48,498 nt of DNA from CAZVFX01 sp964626565 (GCA_964626565.1 CAZVFX010000051.1:1-48498), one strand, 5' to 3'. Shown: positions 8,094 through 17,831, counted from the first letter of the stretch. The notes: generated by a model not told the origin, from the sequence alone. A program made the numbers and translations.

Positions 8094-9161
8094 CTAGTTT
8101 TTGAGCAACTCAATTTCCGAATAGAGATCAGGATGAAAGACCTGATCAAAAACGGGGTCGGCCATGAGGTTAAGTTTGTGGGCCTGGTCCGCGGACGCGT
8201 CGATGATCCACTCGGCGCGGTTGAACATGGTTATTATTACGTCGGCCATTTGTGCGTTGGCCACGGTGCTGTTGTACGCACCCGGATTGTTGGTCCGGAC
8301 GTATTTCAGGTACAGCTCGGTGAAGTACATGAAGGCAGCCAGGCCGTCCAGGGAGCTGATAGACCTTCCCATGGGCATCTGATCCACCAACTGGTAGTCC
8401 ACGAATGCGCTGTGGATGTAGGCGTTGAGTTCGTCCAGCAGGGTGTGAAAACCCTGGTTGCCCATGGTTCCCGTAAGATACAGGTCGGCGTACTGGCCGA
8501 GCATCTGGCTGAGGCCGGTGTTCACCGACGAATAGATGAGGCTTCGAGGAGGAGTTTCGGTCCAGGGCACGATGAGCACCACCTCTTCGCAGACAAAGAA
8601 GCCGTAGTTGTTCCACCCCCCCAACTCGAAGCCGTACATGTGGTTGGTTTCATGGATTGCTGTGGACGTGGACATCACCAGGTTCTGGAAGGAATTGGTC
8701 TGGACCCAATTGGGGAGTTGGGCCTCGTCCTGTACGTTGGTGAGAAGGAAGTGACCGGGGTCGTAACGACGGTCCGCGATCTGGTAGAGCACGTTCTTCC
8801 AGTTGCCCGCACTGTAGGACTGAGCCAGGTCGTTGAGGCTCTCCTTGGCCTGCAAATGGTGGCATGGAGAATCGGGGGGGGGCGGCGGCGGCTTCGTGTC
8901 GGGCTGCACCTGGGTGTCGGGAGGCGGAGGCGGGGGTGAGCTTTCGTCCGGGTTGTAGGTGACGTCGGGAAGCGTCCAGCTAAACTCAGGCTGGGACGCG
9001 CTGTCGTTGCCGGGTTGGCCCGGCCCGTGGTCCTCACCGACGGCATCCACGGTCCACTGGGAGCCCAGGTCGGCCCAGACGAGAGAGTCGGCATCACCGT
9101 CGGCGCTGCCGCAAGAGGTGAGGAAGAGGGTAACCAGGGACAGAAGCCAGATTCGTTTCAT
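8094..9161 (-). CDS. Lipoprotein with HExxH metallopeptidase motif
   Basis: A 355-residue lipoprotein: signal with lipobox LTSC (C17), a long acidic and proline-rich tether with two runs of six prolines (about 76-96), then a folded domain from about residue 100. HETNH at 170-174 is an HExxH zinc motif, and DELNAY at 243-248 could give the third glutamate ligand, as in gluzincins. I cannot place it in a named peptidase family; it resembles uncharacterised secreted putative metallopeptidases. The ATG at 9161 is preceded by GGAG; an upstream extension to 9326 runs into priA and is spurious. It follows priA on the same strand with a 79-nt gap, and is convergent with the LRR lipoprotein. Confidence 0.8.
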   Translation of the reverse strand: MKRIWLLSLVTLFLTSCGSADGDADSLVWADLGSQWTVDAVGEDHGPGQPGNDSASQPEFSWTLPDVTYNPDESSPPPPPPDTQVQPDTKPPPPPPDSPCHHLQAKESLNDLAQSYSAGNWKNVLYQIADRRYDPGHFLLTNVQDEAQLPNWVQTNSFQNLVMSTSTAIHETNHMYGFELGGWNNYGFFVCEEVVLIVPWTETPPRSLIYSSVNTGLSQMLGQYADLYLTGTMGNQGFHTLLDELNAYIHSAFVDYQLVDQMPMGRSISSLDGLAAFMYFTELYLKYVRTNNPGAYNSTVANAQMADVIITMFNRAEWIIDASADQAHKLNLMADPVFDQVFHPDLYSEIELLKN

Positions 9162-9240
9162 GGTGCACTCCGTTTGCTCAAGCGCCAATATACCAACAAC
9201 CACCAGAGATTCCCAGTCGCGGCGCACAACTGTTCCAGCC

Positions 9241-11628
9241 CTACATGAGGTTCTGCGGATCCACGTCCACCGACCAGCGCACCCCCTTGCTGACCTTGAG
9301 TTCGTTCCAGAGGCGGGGACCGGCACGTGAGAGGAAGGCCTGCATGCGGCTGCGTTCCGGTGTTCTGATCATGATCTGCATGCGAAACCGGTTTCTGATG
9401 TACGACAAGGGCGCCATCACGGGCCCCACCACGTGAACCTGCCCGTCGCCCGCGAGGCCCTGCAGAATCGAGCCGGCCTTGCGTGCCGCGTCGCCCACTT
9501 TCTGCATGTCTTCGCCCGAAACACGCACCAGCGAGATGCACGAAAACGGCGGGTAGTTTCTTAGCTCCCGCTCGTGAAGTTCGTGAGACGCAAAACCGAT
9601 GAAATCGTGGCGCTGGGCAAACTGAAGCGCGTAGTGCTGGGGCAGGTAGGTCTGCACGAACACCATTCCGGGCCGGTCGCCCCGTCCGGCCCTCCCGGCC
9701 ACCTGAGTCATTAGCTGAAAGGTGCGCTCCGCAGCCCGGAAATCCGGGAACGCAAGCCCGAGGTCAGCCAGGAGTACGCCCACCAGAGTCACGCCGGGGA
9801 AATCGTGCCCTTTGGCCACGATCTGGGTCCCGATCAGGATGTCCAACTCCTGGCGGCGAAACCGGTCAAGAACCCGGTTGAGTCGTTTGGACGCGCTCAC
9901 GGTGGCGTCCAACTGCTCAACCCGGGCTTCGGGGAAGACCGCGCTCACCGACTCGGCCACACGTTCTGTGCCGAACCCCACCTGCTTCAGCTCGCCCTTA
10001 TCGCAAATGTCACATTTCGACATCACCGGTGCGGCGTACTGGCAGTAGTGGCAGCGGAGCACGTTGGCTTTGCGGTAGAAGGTCAGCGAGATGGCGCAGT
10101 GGGGGCAACGCGGAATCGCGCCGCACATCTCGCACAACAAGAAAGCGGCAAAACCTTTGCGGTTGAGAAACAGGATGGACTGGGCTCCTGATTCGAGGTT
10201 CTCCTTCAGGGCTTCGGCCAGGTTCTTTGACAGCACCCTCTGCTCGTCGGCAAATCCCGATCGCCTCAGGTCCACGACATGGACGTCGGGGAGGGGCCGG
10301 GCGGTGGCTCGGTTGGGCAGCTCCAACAGACCGATCTTGCCCTTCTTCGCATTCTGGAAGCTCTCCAGTGATGGAGTTGCGCTGCCCAGCACCACGGTGG
10401 CGCCGGCCATTTTGCCCCTGACCAGGGCCAGGTCGCGGGCGTTGTAGAAGGGGCGCTCATCCTGCTTGAAAGAGGGTTCGTGCTCTTCGTCCACAACGAT
10501 GAGGCCCAGATTCTCCAGGGGAGCAAAAAGCGCGGAGCGCGCACCCAGGACGATGGGCAGACTGCCGTCCGCGGCCTGGCACCACTGGTCGTACCGTTCT
10601 CGCTTACTAAGGGCAGAGTGGAGCACTGCGATCTTCTGCTCGAATCGGGATTCGAACCAGGCCATGAGTTGCGGGGTGAGAGCGATCTCCGGGACCAGCA
10701 CCAGCGCGGTCTTGTTCTGGCGCAAACACTCTTCGATGGCTTGGAGATACACCTCGGTCTTACCGCTGCCGGTGACACCGTGGAGCAGGTAGGCCGCGAA
10801 TTTGCCGCCCGCAATCGCGTCGGAGCAGATGCGAATCGCATGCTGCTGTTCCCCGGTAAGGACCTCCGGTTGCGCAGGCGCGGTCATGCCCGACTCCACC
10901 TGCTTAAACTCGCGCACGAGGTCTACGGCCACAACCCCCCGTTCTTCCAGCTTTTTAACAACCGACGCAGCACTTGAACACACACCTTTCAATTCATCGA
11001 ACGGTACTGCGCCCCGAAGCCGCACAATCTGGGCGATCTCCTGCTGCCGGGGCCCGGTGAGACGCTCTTCGTCGTACTCGAGGATACGAATCACTTTACG
11101 GTAGGCGCCCCCGGGGCCTCCCGCCTCCACCCGCCGCTCCAGATCGATGAGCCCCATTTCGATGAGGCGGTCGATCTCGGCCCGATTGGCCATCTCAAGC
11201 GCGCCTTTAAGTGACAGTTCTCTGGTACCCGCCAGCCTTTCCAACAGCTCGTTGCCGCTGGAGACCTTACGGCCGGTCTCGGTTACCCTGACCTTGACTT
11301 TCTCGACGGCGTGCATCGATGGGGGCAAAGCCTTGCGCATAAGCTCGCCCAGGGTCACCTGGTAGTACCCGGCGGTCCAGCGCAGGAACTCCATGAGGTG
11401 CGGGGTGAAGGTGGGTCTTTGATCCAGAACGTTCTCAACGCTCTTGACCGTCCCGGAGAAACCGGCCTCATCCCTGGTTTCGAGGACGTATCCGGTAACG
11501 GTACGGTGCCCGAAGGGAACCAGCACCCGCATGCCCACCTCGACCACCTCACGGAACGCAGGGGGGACCACATAGGTGAAGGTCCTTTCCAGACGAAATC
11601 CGACGGCCACCGACACGAAGTTGGGCAT
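9241..11628 (-). CDS. priA: Primosomal replication restart helicase PriA
   Basis: A 795-residue superfamily 2 3'-to-5' DNA helicase that restarts collapsed replication forks. The N-terminal DNA-binding domain opens the protein. Walker A is GVTGSGKTEVYL (about 285), the DEEH box is VVDEEHEPSF (about 376-385), and eight cysteines in CxxC pairs from about 497 to 540 form the two zinc sites, starting CEMCGAIPRCPHC. Helicase motifs V and VI follow as IGTQIVAKGHDFPGVTLVG and QVAGRAGRG. Length is in the normal range and no motif is missing. It diverges from dnaG-rpoD, so replication-restart and primase genes share a 129-bp control region. Confidence 0.97.
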   Translation of the reverse strand: MPNFVSVAVGFRLERTFTYVVPPAFREVVEVGMRVLVPFGHRTVTGYVLETRDEAGFSGTVKSVENVLDQRPTFTPHLMEFLRWTAGYYQVTLGELMRKALPPSMHAVEKVKVRVTETGRKVSSGNELLERLAGTRELSLKGALEMANRAEIDRLIEMGLIDLERRVEAGGPGGAYRKVIRILEYDEERLTGPRQQEIAQIVRLRGAVPFDELKGVCSSAASVVKKLEERGVVAVDLVREFKQVESGMTAPAQPEVLTGEQQHAIRICSDAIAGGKFAAYLLHGVTGSGKTEVYLQAIEECLRQNKTALVLVPEIALTPQLMAWFESRFEQKIAVLHSALSKRERYDQWCQAADGSLPIVLGARSALFAPLENLGLIVVDEEHEPSFKQDERPFYNARDLALVRGKMAGATVVLGSATPSLESFQNAKKGKIGLLELPNRATARPLPDVHVVDLRRSGFADEQRVLSKNLAEALKENLESGAQSILFLNRKGFAAFLLCEMCGAIPRCPHCAISLTFYRKANVLRCHYCQYAAPVMSKCDICDKGELKQVGFGTERVAESVSAVFPEARVEQLDATVSASKRLNRVLDRFRRQELDILIGTQIVAKGHDFPGVTLVGVLLADLGLAFPDFRAAERTFQLMTQVAGRAGRGDRPGMVFVQTYLPQHYALQFAQRHDFIGFASHELHERELRNYPPFSCISLVRVSGEDMQKVGDAARKAGSILQGLAGDGQVHVVGPVMAPLSYIRNRFRMQIMIRTPERSRMQAFLSRAGPRLWNELKVSKGVRWSVDVDPQNLM

Positions 11629-11656
11629 ATAGTCTTCGTTAGCTAGAAGTTTATTA

Positions 11657-11684
11657 TTGACAAAGTACTTTCGTTTCTTAAAAT
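11657..11684 (+). promoter_or_regulatory. Sigma-70 promoter for dnaG-rpoD
   Basis: TTGACA (11657-11662), a 16-nt spacer and TAAAAT (11679-11684) lie in an AT-rich patch 74 nt before the dnaG start. It is one of the best -35/-10 matches in the window. On the opposite strand TTGTCA overlaps the same site and could serve priA. Confidence 0.65.
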
Positions 11685-11757
11685 CTGTCCGCTATATGGC
11701 ATCGTCCGCGGGCGCGTGCCGAGCTCTTGAAACACTAAGCCGGGGGCCGTTCCATAG

Positions 11758-13557
11758 ATGCCGGGCCGTATTCCTGATACCTTGATACAACAGATCCTGG
11801 ACCGGGTCAACCTGGCCGAGCTCATCGGCCAACAGGTGAAACTCAAGAAGGCCGGCCGGAACTACCTGGGCCTCTGCCCATTTCATTCCGACTCCAAACC
11901 CTCGTTCAACGTAAGCCCCGAAAAGGGTTTCTACTACTGCTTTGGATGCCGGGAGGGTGGTAACGCCCTGAGCTACATGAAGAAGGTCCGTGGGATGGAC
12001 TATGTGGAGTCGGTGGAGACGCTGGCTGCCATGGTCGGCATCGAGATGGAATACGAAGAAGGGGACGGCACGGCCTGGCGTCAGAAGCGTGAGAAGAAGC
12101 GTTCCCTGCTGGCGCTGAACAAGGAGGCCAACTCCCTGTTTCGCCGGACGTTGATGTCCGCGGCAGGGGTCGAAGGCCGCAAGTATCTTTCGGAGCGTGG
12201 AATCGATCGTGAGACTGCATCCCGCTTCCAGGTTGGGTTTGCACCTGAGGGGGCCGGCGTTCACGATCACTTCGCGTCCACCGGCGCCCCGTTGAACCTG
12301 GCCGAAGAGGTGGGACTGATCATCCGGTCTTCCCGCAACGGCCGCTGGTTCGACCGCCTGCAATCCCGGGTCATCTTTCCTGTGCTCACCGTGGCGGACG
12401 AGATCGCCGGTTTCAGTGGGCGTGCCCTACCGGGCGGAAGGGACCCCAAATACCTCAATTCGTCGGAATCCGAGATCTTCCGGAAGGGTGAACTCCTGTT
12501 CGGCCTCGTGCAGTCCCGAGAGGCGATGAAGAAACGGAACTTCTGCCTGCTCGTGGAAGGGCAACTCGACGTGTTGGCATTGCACCAGGCGGGCTTCGCC
12601 AATGCAGTGGCTCCACTTGGGACCGCCCTTACCGACCACCAGGTGGCGATTATGCGCCGGTTCACCGACTCGGTATACATCATGTTCGATGGTGATGACG
12701 CAGGCCGCAAGGCCGCGTGGAGGGCGATGTCGGTGGTAATGGGTGCGGGCCTGTACGGCAAGATGGTGGTGCTGCCCGACGGCGAGGACCCCGACTCGAT
12801 ACTGCGCAGTTCCGGACCCGAGGCGCTGGAAGAAGCCATCGCTTCCGCCCGGCCCTACCTCGAGTATGCGGTGGAGTCCATAGTGGCGAGAGCGGGAACC
12901 GAACTGCACAGCCGTACAGTCGCGGCCCGGGAAGGGATGGAGTTCGCGGGCACAATCAGAGACACCCTGGACCGCCAGGGCTTCCTGCAGCACCTGGCGG
13001 AGCGCATGTCGCTCTCCCCCGATTCGCTCCGGGTTGAGGCTGCCCGGTCCTTGTACGATGACCTTGACGAAGCCGGCCCCGATGTTGAAGAGGAGCCGGT
13101 AGGGCCGATGGAACGGCAACTGGTGGAGTGGGTACTGCTGAAGCCCGAATTGGCGAAGCTGGTTTGCCAGGACGATGTATTCGAACTGCTTCGGTCGGAG
13201 GCGGTGAAGGAGTTGTTCTCCATCATTTTCGACGAACTGGAAGAGAACGGGGCGGTGGACCTGGAATCGGTTGCGGGGCGCATTTCCAACGCCGAATTGC
13301 GGGACCTGTTCGCACGATTTATTCTGGCCGAACGCACGGTGGATGAGCAGACCGTGAATATGGGCCTGGCCGACCAGCTCGGTCATCTGCGTGAGCGGCG
13401 GCTCAAGGAACGAAGTGATCGTTTGGCTGTCCAAATGAGGGAGGCTCAGGCGAGCGGAGACGTTAACCTCGCGCTCGAGCTTCTGCGTCAACAGGACGAA
13501 CTCGACCTGGAATTGCGTCGGGGGCTGGACGGAATGGATATCAACCTGCGCTTGTAG
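11758..13557 (+). CDS. dnaG: DNA primase
   Basis: Makes the RNA primers for replication and works with DnaB. The 599-residue protein has the CHC2 zinc ribbon with C40, H43, C61 and C64, the TOPRIM core with the glutamate motif VEGQLDVLALHQAGF (about 263-277) and the acidic motif FDGDDAGRKAAW (about 307-318), and a C-terminal helical region for helicase contact. The ATG at 11758 fits the usual N-terminus (IPDTLIQQILDRVNL); the ribosome site is weak (GGGGG at about -15). It lies 16 nt upstream of rpoD, the dnaG-rpoD arrangement of the macromolecular synthesis operon. Confidence 0.97.
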   Translation: MPGRIPDTLIQQILDRVNLAELIGQQVKLKKAGRNYLGLCPFHSDSKPSFNVSPEKGFYYCFGCREGGNALSYMKKVRGMDYVESVETLAAMVGIEMEYEEGDGTAWRQKREKKRSLLALNKEANSLFRRTLMSAAGVEGRKYLSERGIDRETASRFQVGFAPEGAGVHDHFASTGAPLNLAEEVGLIIRSSRNGRWFDRLQSRVIFPVLTVADEIAGFSGRALPGGRDPKYLNSSESEIFRKGELLFGLVQSREAMKKRNFCLLVEGQLDVLALHQAGFANAVAPLGTALTDHQVAIMRRFTDSVYIMFDGDDAGRKAAWRAMSVVMGAGLYGKMVVLPDGEDPDSILRSSGPEALEEAIASARPYLEYAVESIVARAGTELHSRTVAAREGMEFAGTIRDTLDRQGFLQHLAERMSLSPDSLRVEAARSLYDDLDEAGPDVEEEPVGPMERQLVEWVLLKPELAKLVCQDDVFELLRSEAVKELFSIIFDELEENGAVDLESVAGRISNAELRDLFARFILAERTVDEQTVNMGLADQLGHLRERRLKERSDRLAVQMREAQASGDVNLALELLRQQDELDLELRRGLDGMDINLRL

Positions 13558-13573
13558 CACGGAGGCTTGCTAT

Positions 13574-15307
13574 ATGACGAAGGACTTGCTGGGCATGCGG
13601 GAAATCAGGCAGCTTGTAGTAACAGGCAGGCGGCACGGCTTCCTCACGCATGACGAAATCAACGAGAATCTCCCTGACGTGGTCGTGGCTGAAGCTCTGG
13701 TTGACGACCTGTTCGAGCTCCTCAAGGGGGAAGGGATCTCCATTGTGGAGACCCTGGCCGAGGCGGAGCGGCGCGGCCTCATCAAGCAGGCCGGCACGCT
13801 CACCGTCCAGAGGAAAGAGGTCGACACCAAGATTACCGACCCGGTCCGCATGTACCTCAGGAAGATGGGGTGCGTTGCGCTACTGACCCGGGAAGGCGAG
13901 GTGGAGATTGCCAAAGAGATCGAGCAGGGGGAGCTGCAGGTCCTCGACCAGGTGTTGCGGGTCGACGAGGGGATCCAGGCGATTCTGGCCTTGCGCGACC
14001 AGCTCGTGACCGGCGAGGTTCACGTTAGAGACGTGATTCGCGATTTCGATGACGACGATTCCGAAAACAGCGATGACCGTAAGACCACTGAGTTCGTTCT
14101 GGAGGTTCTCACTGAAGCTGGGACCTTGTACGTGGGAGCGAGCAAGCTCGAGGGTAAGGTCGAAAACAAGAAACTGAAGGAGAGTACCCGGGAAAAATAT
14201 GCCATGACCGCCCGGAGCCAGAGGCGTCGGATGCGGGAGCGGATAACGTGCATCCGCTACAACCGCAAGGTTATCGAAGACGTCATCGAGCAATTGAAAG
14301 AGACTATTCGCCGGCTGTGGGGCATTGAGCGGGAGATGGCGAAGATCCGTGAACGCACCGGTGTGCCCGACGAGGAGATGCATCGCATCTTGAGGCGTGT
14401 CGGCCGCAGCAGGTCGGGAGCCGTCAAGGGTCTGAAGATGACTGGTGCGCCCTTGAAGGAGCAGGTCTACCGCTATCGTGAACTGCGCAAGCAGGTGGAG
14501 GAAATCGAGGGCGAAGTTGGAGTGCCGGCCATGGATGTAAAGGAGATCTGCACCGGCGTCAACATCGGCGAACGGCGGGCCAACAAGGCCAAGAGCGAGC
14601 TGGTGGAGGCCAACCTGCGGTTGGTTGTCTCCATCGCGAAGAAGTACACCAACCGGGGCTTGCAGTTCCTGGACCTGATTCAGGAAGGGAACATCGGCTT
14701 GATGAAAGCGGTGGACAAGTTCGAGTATCGCCGCGGCTACAAGTTCTCCACTTACGCAACCTGGTGGATTCGCCAGGCGATCACCCGGGCCATCGCGGAC
14801 CAGGCTCGTACCATCCGCATCCCGGTGCACATGATCGAAACCATCAACAAGCTTATTCGAACTTCTCGATACCTGGTGCAGGAGATGGGAAGGGAGCCCA
14901 CGCCTGAAGAGCTTGCCGAGCGCATGGAAATGCCGGTGGACAAGGTCCGCAAGGTGATGAAGATTGCCAAGGAGCCCATTTCTCTGGAAACGCCCATCGG
15001 CGAAGAGGAAGACAGCCAGTTGGGAGACTTCATCGAAGACAAGAAGATGCCTTCCCCGGGCGACGCGGTGGTGAACCAGAACCTGTGCGAGCAGACCCGC
15101 AAGGTGCTGGCCACTCTCACCCCGAGAGAGGAGAAGGTGTTGCGAATGCGCTTCGGCATCGGCGAGAAATCCGACCACACCCTGGAAGAGGTGGGACAGG
15201 ACTTCTTCGTTACTCGTGAGCGCATCCGCCAGATCGAAGCGAAGGCACTCAAAAAGCTGCGCCACCCTACCCGCTCCCGTAAGCTGAAGACTTTCCTCGA
15301 CCAATGA
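13574..15307 (+). CDS. rpoD: Primary sigma factor RpoD (sigma-70)
   Basis: Housekeeping sigma factor. The 577-residue protein has region 1.1 at the N-terminus, a non-conserved region around 130-300, region 2 from about residue 345 (NLRLVVSIAKKYTNRG, then QFLDLIQEGNIGLMKAVDKF and YKFSTYATWWIRQAI), region 3, and region 4 with VTRERIRQIEAKALKKLRHP near the end. All elements of a group 1 sigma factor are intact. GGAGG lies 9 nt before the ATG. The stop overlaps the next start (ATGA at 15304), so a secreted heparinase-like gene follows as a translationally coupled neighbour. Confidence 0.97.
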   Translation: MTKDLLGMREIRQLVVTGRRHGFLTHDEINENLPDVVVAEALVDDLFELLKGEGISIVETLAEAERRGLIKQAGTLTVQRKEVDTKITDPVRMYLRKMGCVALLTREGEVEIAKEIEQGELQVLDQVLRVDEGIQAILALRDQLVTGEVHVRDVIRDFDDDDSENSDDRKTTEFVLEVLTEAGTLYVGASKLEGKVENKKLKESTREKYAMTARSQRRRMRERITCIRYNRKVIEDVIEQLKETIRRLWGIEREMAKIRERTGVPDEEMHRILRRVGRSRSGAVKGLKMTGAPLKEQVYRYRELRKQVEEIEGEVGVPAMDVKEICTGVNIGERRANKAKSELVEANLRLVVSIAKKYTNRGLQFLDLIQEGNIGLMKAVDKFEYRRGYKFSTYATWWIRQAITRAIADQARTIRIPVHMIETINKLIRTSRYLVQEMGREPTPEELAERMEMPVDKVRKVMKIAKEPISLETPIGEEEDSQLGDFIEDKKMPSPGDAVVNQNLCEQTRKVLATLTPREEKVLRMRFGIGEKSDHTLEEVGQDFFVTRERIRQIEAKALKKLRHPTRSRKLKTFLDQ

Positions 15308-17703
15308 GCCGTACGGCGGTCGTTCTAGCCCTGATCACATCACTTTCCTGCTCTTCTTCCCCGGACTCAGGTTCCGACCAAATCGAACCGCGCCCCGACG
15401 CGGCGTCGACCCCCGAATTGCTACAGGACGTTCCCCTTGAAGCCTGGTGGGTTGATTCGGTCTTACCCGAAACCGGCGACACCCCGGAGACAAGCACCGT
15501 TGAAGTAGAGGCAGATTCCCCGGAAGTTCCTTCACCGGACACCGACGGCGACCTGCTGTCCGACGCTGAAGAAGCGATGCTGGGGACGGACCCCCTGGTT
15601 TTCGACACGGACACCGACGGCATCGGGGACGGCCGCGAGGTGGCCGAGGAAACCGATCCCCTGGACCCTTCCAGCGCTTCGGAATGGCATCCCGAGTGGA
15701 ACCAGTTTCCGCGCCTGACCTTTGGTCCAGACGATATTGAGTCGTTGCGGGCGAGAGCTGCAGACCCGGCCCCTCCCTACGACACTCTCATGGATCGGAT
15801 TCAGGCCGCGGCCGCGCCCGAGGCTCCGCCACCCAAGCACGACTCCTATGATCCGTACCACGAGTATACACGTGCGCGCGTCGCGAAGGCCGCGGCTTTC
15901 CTCGCTCTGATCAACGAGGACCCCGCAATGGCGCAGAAGGCTGCCGAAATCGCGGGCACGCTGAACTGGCACCTCGAGGAGGTGGATTTCCAGAGCCCGT
16001 ATTACTCAAAGACGGACATCCACGCGGCCGAGGCGATCACCTATTACTGCCAGGCTTACGACTTCCTCATGGCCAGCGGGCTTTTGAGCGACGAAGAGTT
16101 GGCCTTGATGAAAAGCGAGGTGACAACCCTCGTGCGACAGCTCGAACTGGCGGTAACCGAAGGACCGCTGGTCTATCTTCTCGCGCTGGCCCAGAACAAC
16201 CACAACATGAAGACCTACGGCGCCATCGGCCTGGCCGGACTGACATTCAACGACCTGCCCGACTCGGCTCGCTGGGTCAACCGGGGCATCACCGAGACGG
16301 TGTACTACCTCACAGACTTTCAGGTGACCGCGGACGGCGGTTACGCGGAAGGACCCAGCTATCTGGCTTACGGAGCGGGCAACGTACTGACCTTTCTTAC
16401 TGCGTTCCACCGTTTTTCACAGGGCGGGGAACACTATTTCCGCAACTTCTTCGACACCCGGGACCAGAATGGGCCGGAGTTTGAGTGGCTGTCGGATCCG
16501 GCCGTGCATCCCCTGGTACACGAGGTGTTCCTGTGGACCCTGCGCATCATGATGCCGGACGGTCTGTCCCCCAACATCGACGACTCGGCGCGAGCGACCA
16601 TGCCGGCGGGTTATCTGGCTGCGTTCTTCGATGATCCGCGGTTCCTGTGGCACTGGCAGCACCCGGCTCTGGGACTCAGCTCATCGGCAGGGCTGGATCT
16701 TGCGGTGGATACCTTCGCCCTCCTGCCGCCGGACATGACCCCGGAAGCGCCTTCCTGGCCCCCGGACCAGTTCCTCTATGAAGCGGGTAACTGCGTGCTG
16801 CGCACCGACTACACCGAGGATGCCACCTACCTGCTGCTGCTGGGCGAGCACGGCAAGGCTCGCATTCACGGAACCGGGCACGAGCATCCCGACGCCTACC
16901 ATTTCTTATTCTACACGGGCGGTGAGCAGTGGCTGCTTGACGGCGGGTACATAAACTGGGAGGAGAAGGGAAAAGTCGACAAGGCGGAGAACCACAACCT
17001 CATCCTGGTGGACGGCAAGGGCCCATCCGGAAACCAACTGGTCGGCTTCGGAACAGACACTTTTCTCTCCGATTTCGTTACCGAAGGTGCGGTAAAAAGC
17101 GCAACTTCGTCGACGACCTATGAAGGGGTTGATTTCGCCCGCACCGTCGCCTTGATAGATGAATATGATATCGTCTTCTCCCTGGACCGGCTGGAATCCG
17201 ACAAAGTGCACGAGTACACCCAGCTCTGGCACGGTAACGGCGGCGGGTCCAGCGGTGGCTCCTACCTTGCTCTGGAATGGGGCGGGCTTTGGGAACGAGG
17301 AAGCATGGCGATGGCGGTGGCGTGTGGGGGAACCGGCGGCGACCCGGAACTCGGAGACAGCGACTTCTTCCACAGCTTCTCCCACAGCCAGGAGCTTACC
17401 CACACCGCGCTAAGCTGCAAGTTCACCGCGGCCTCCACCGTTCTTTTTTCGGCGATACAAGTCGGTGACGGAGTTTCACTGGCCGATAGTCCGCCCCTGG
17501 TCGCGGCCGATGCCGGCGCCGCGGTTGCCGTAGTGACTGTGGAAGGTGGGAACAGCGTCGTTGCGGTCACAGCCGCGAACCCCGGGGTCCCGGGGATCGC
17601 ATCTACCCCGTGCGGGGACGTTGTCGCAGACTCACATCTCACGGTTTTTCATTGCTCCCCGCCAGGGACCCTGCAGACCCTGGCGAACCTTCAATCACCC
17701 TGA
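15304..17703 (+). CDS. Heparinase II/III-like secreted lipoprotein
   Basis: A 799-residue exported protein. The signal ends in SLSC (C16), followed by an acidic tether with two thrombospondin type 3-like calcium repeats, such as DTDGDLLSDAEEAMLGTDP at about 79-97. An alpha/alpha-toroid lyase domain follows, with QNNHNMKTYGAIGLAGL and DGGYAEGPSYLAYG, then a heparinase II/III beta-sandwich domain with HGKARIHGTGHEHPDAYHF and WLLDGGY. This order is that of polysaccharide lyases acting on uronic-acid polymers. Candidate catalytic residues are the Asn/His of the NNHN segment and the Tyr of the GPSYLAYG segment; the substrate is unknown. Its start overlaps rpoD by 4 nt, an unusual coupling of a secreted enzyme to a housekeeping gene. 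Confidence 0.82.
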   Translation: MSRTAVVLALITSLSCSSSPDSGSDQIEPRPDAASTPELLQDVPLEAWWVDSVLPETGDTPETSTVEVEADSPEVPSPDTDGDLLSDAEEAMLGTDPLVFDTDTDGIGDGREVAEETDPLDPSSASEWHPEWNQFPRLTFGPDDIESLRARAADPAPPYDTLMDRIQAAAAPEAPPPKHDSYDPYHEYTRARVAKAAAFLALINEDPAMAQKAAEIAGTLNWHLEEVDFQSPYYSKTDIHAAEAITYYCQAYDFLMASGLLSDEELALMKSEVTTLVRQLELAVTEGPLVYLLALAQNNHNMKTYGAIGLAGLTFNDLPDSARWVNRGITETVYYLTDFQVTADGGYAEGPSYLAYGAGNVLTFLTAFHRFSQGGEHYFRNFFDTRDQNGPEFEWLSDPAVHPLVHEVFLWTLRIMMPDGLSPNIDDSARATMPAGYLAAFFDDPRFLWHWQHPALGLSSSAGLDLAVDTFALLPPDMTPEAPSWPPDQFLYEAGNCVLRTDYTEDATYLLLLGEHGKARIHGTGHEHPDAYHFLFYTGGEQWLLDGGYINWEEKGKVDKAENHNLILVDGKGPSGNQLVGFGTDTFLSDFVTEGAVKSATSSTTYEGVDFARTVALIDEYDIVFSLDRLESDKVHEYTQLWHGNGGGSSGGSYLALEWGGLWERGSMAMAVACGGTGGDPELGDSDFFHSFSHSQELTHTALSCKFTAASTVLFSAIQVGDGVSLADSPPLVAADAGAAVAVVTVEGGNSVVAVTAANPGVPGIASTPCGDVVADSHLTVFHCSPPGTLQTLANLQSP

Positions 17704-17732
17704 GGCGCTCGTCGAGAAAGGGTGGCCACACC

Positions 17733-17760
17733 TTGACAACTCCCCCTTCTGTGTTAAGTT
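17733..17760 (+). promoter_or_regulatory. Possible promoter upstream of the structured leader
   Basis: TTGACA (17733-17738) is followed after 16 nt by TAAGTT (17755-17760). The -35 is perfect but the -10 is poor. A transcript from here would begin close to the nested hairpin at 17768. Confidence 0.35.
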
Positions 17761-17767
17761 GTAAGTG

Positions 17768-17831
17768 CACCGAAAATGCGAGAGCAGGTAGCTTTTTGAA
17801 GAGACCCGATCTCAAAAAGGTGTTTTCGGTG
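17768..17831 (+). other. Nested inverted repeats, possible structured RNA or regulatory site
   Basis: CACCGAAAA (17768-17776) is the exact complement of TTTTCGGTG (17823-17831). Inside it CTTTTT (17792-17797) pairs with AAAAAG (17814-17819), and GAGA with TCTC extends the inner stem. The non-coding region 17704-18103 holds this element, a second possible hairpin at about 17857-17890, a T-rich tract (17927-17950) and the hairpin at 17934-17973. I do not recognise it as a known RNA family. Confidence 0.4.

Noticed and set aside
9162..9326. N-terminal extension of the HExxH lipoprotein
   Set aside because: It runs into the priA 3' end and would bury the signal peptide.
12427..13560. Long minus-strand frame inside dnaG
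   Set aside because: DnaG is certain on the plus strand, and the antisense frame lacks motifs and ribosome sites.
13880..15304. Long minus-strand frame inside rpoD
   Set aside because: Shadow of rpoD; no start site or domain of its own.
17792..17819. Inner palindrome as an intrinsic terminator
   Set aside because: The T run lies before and the A run after the stem, the reverse of a terminator on either strand.
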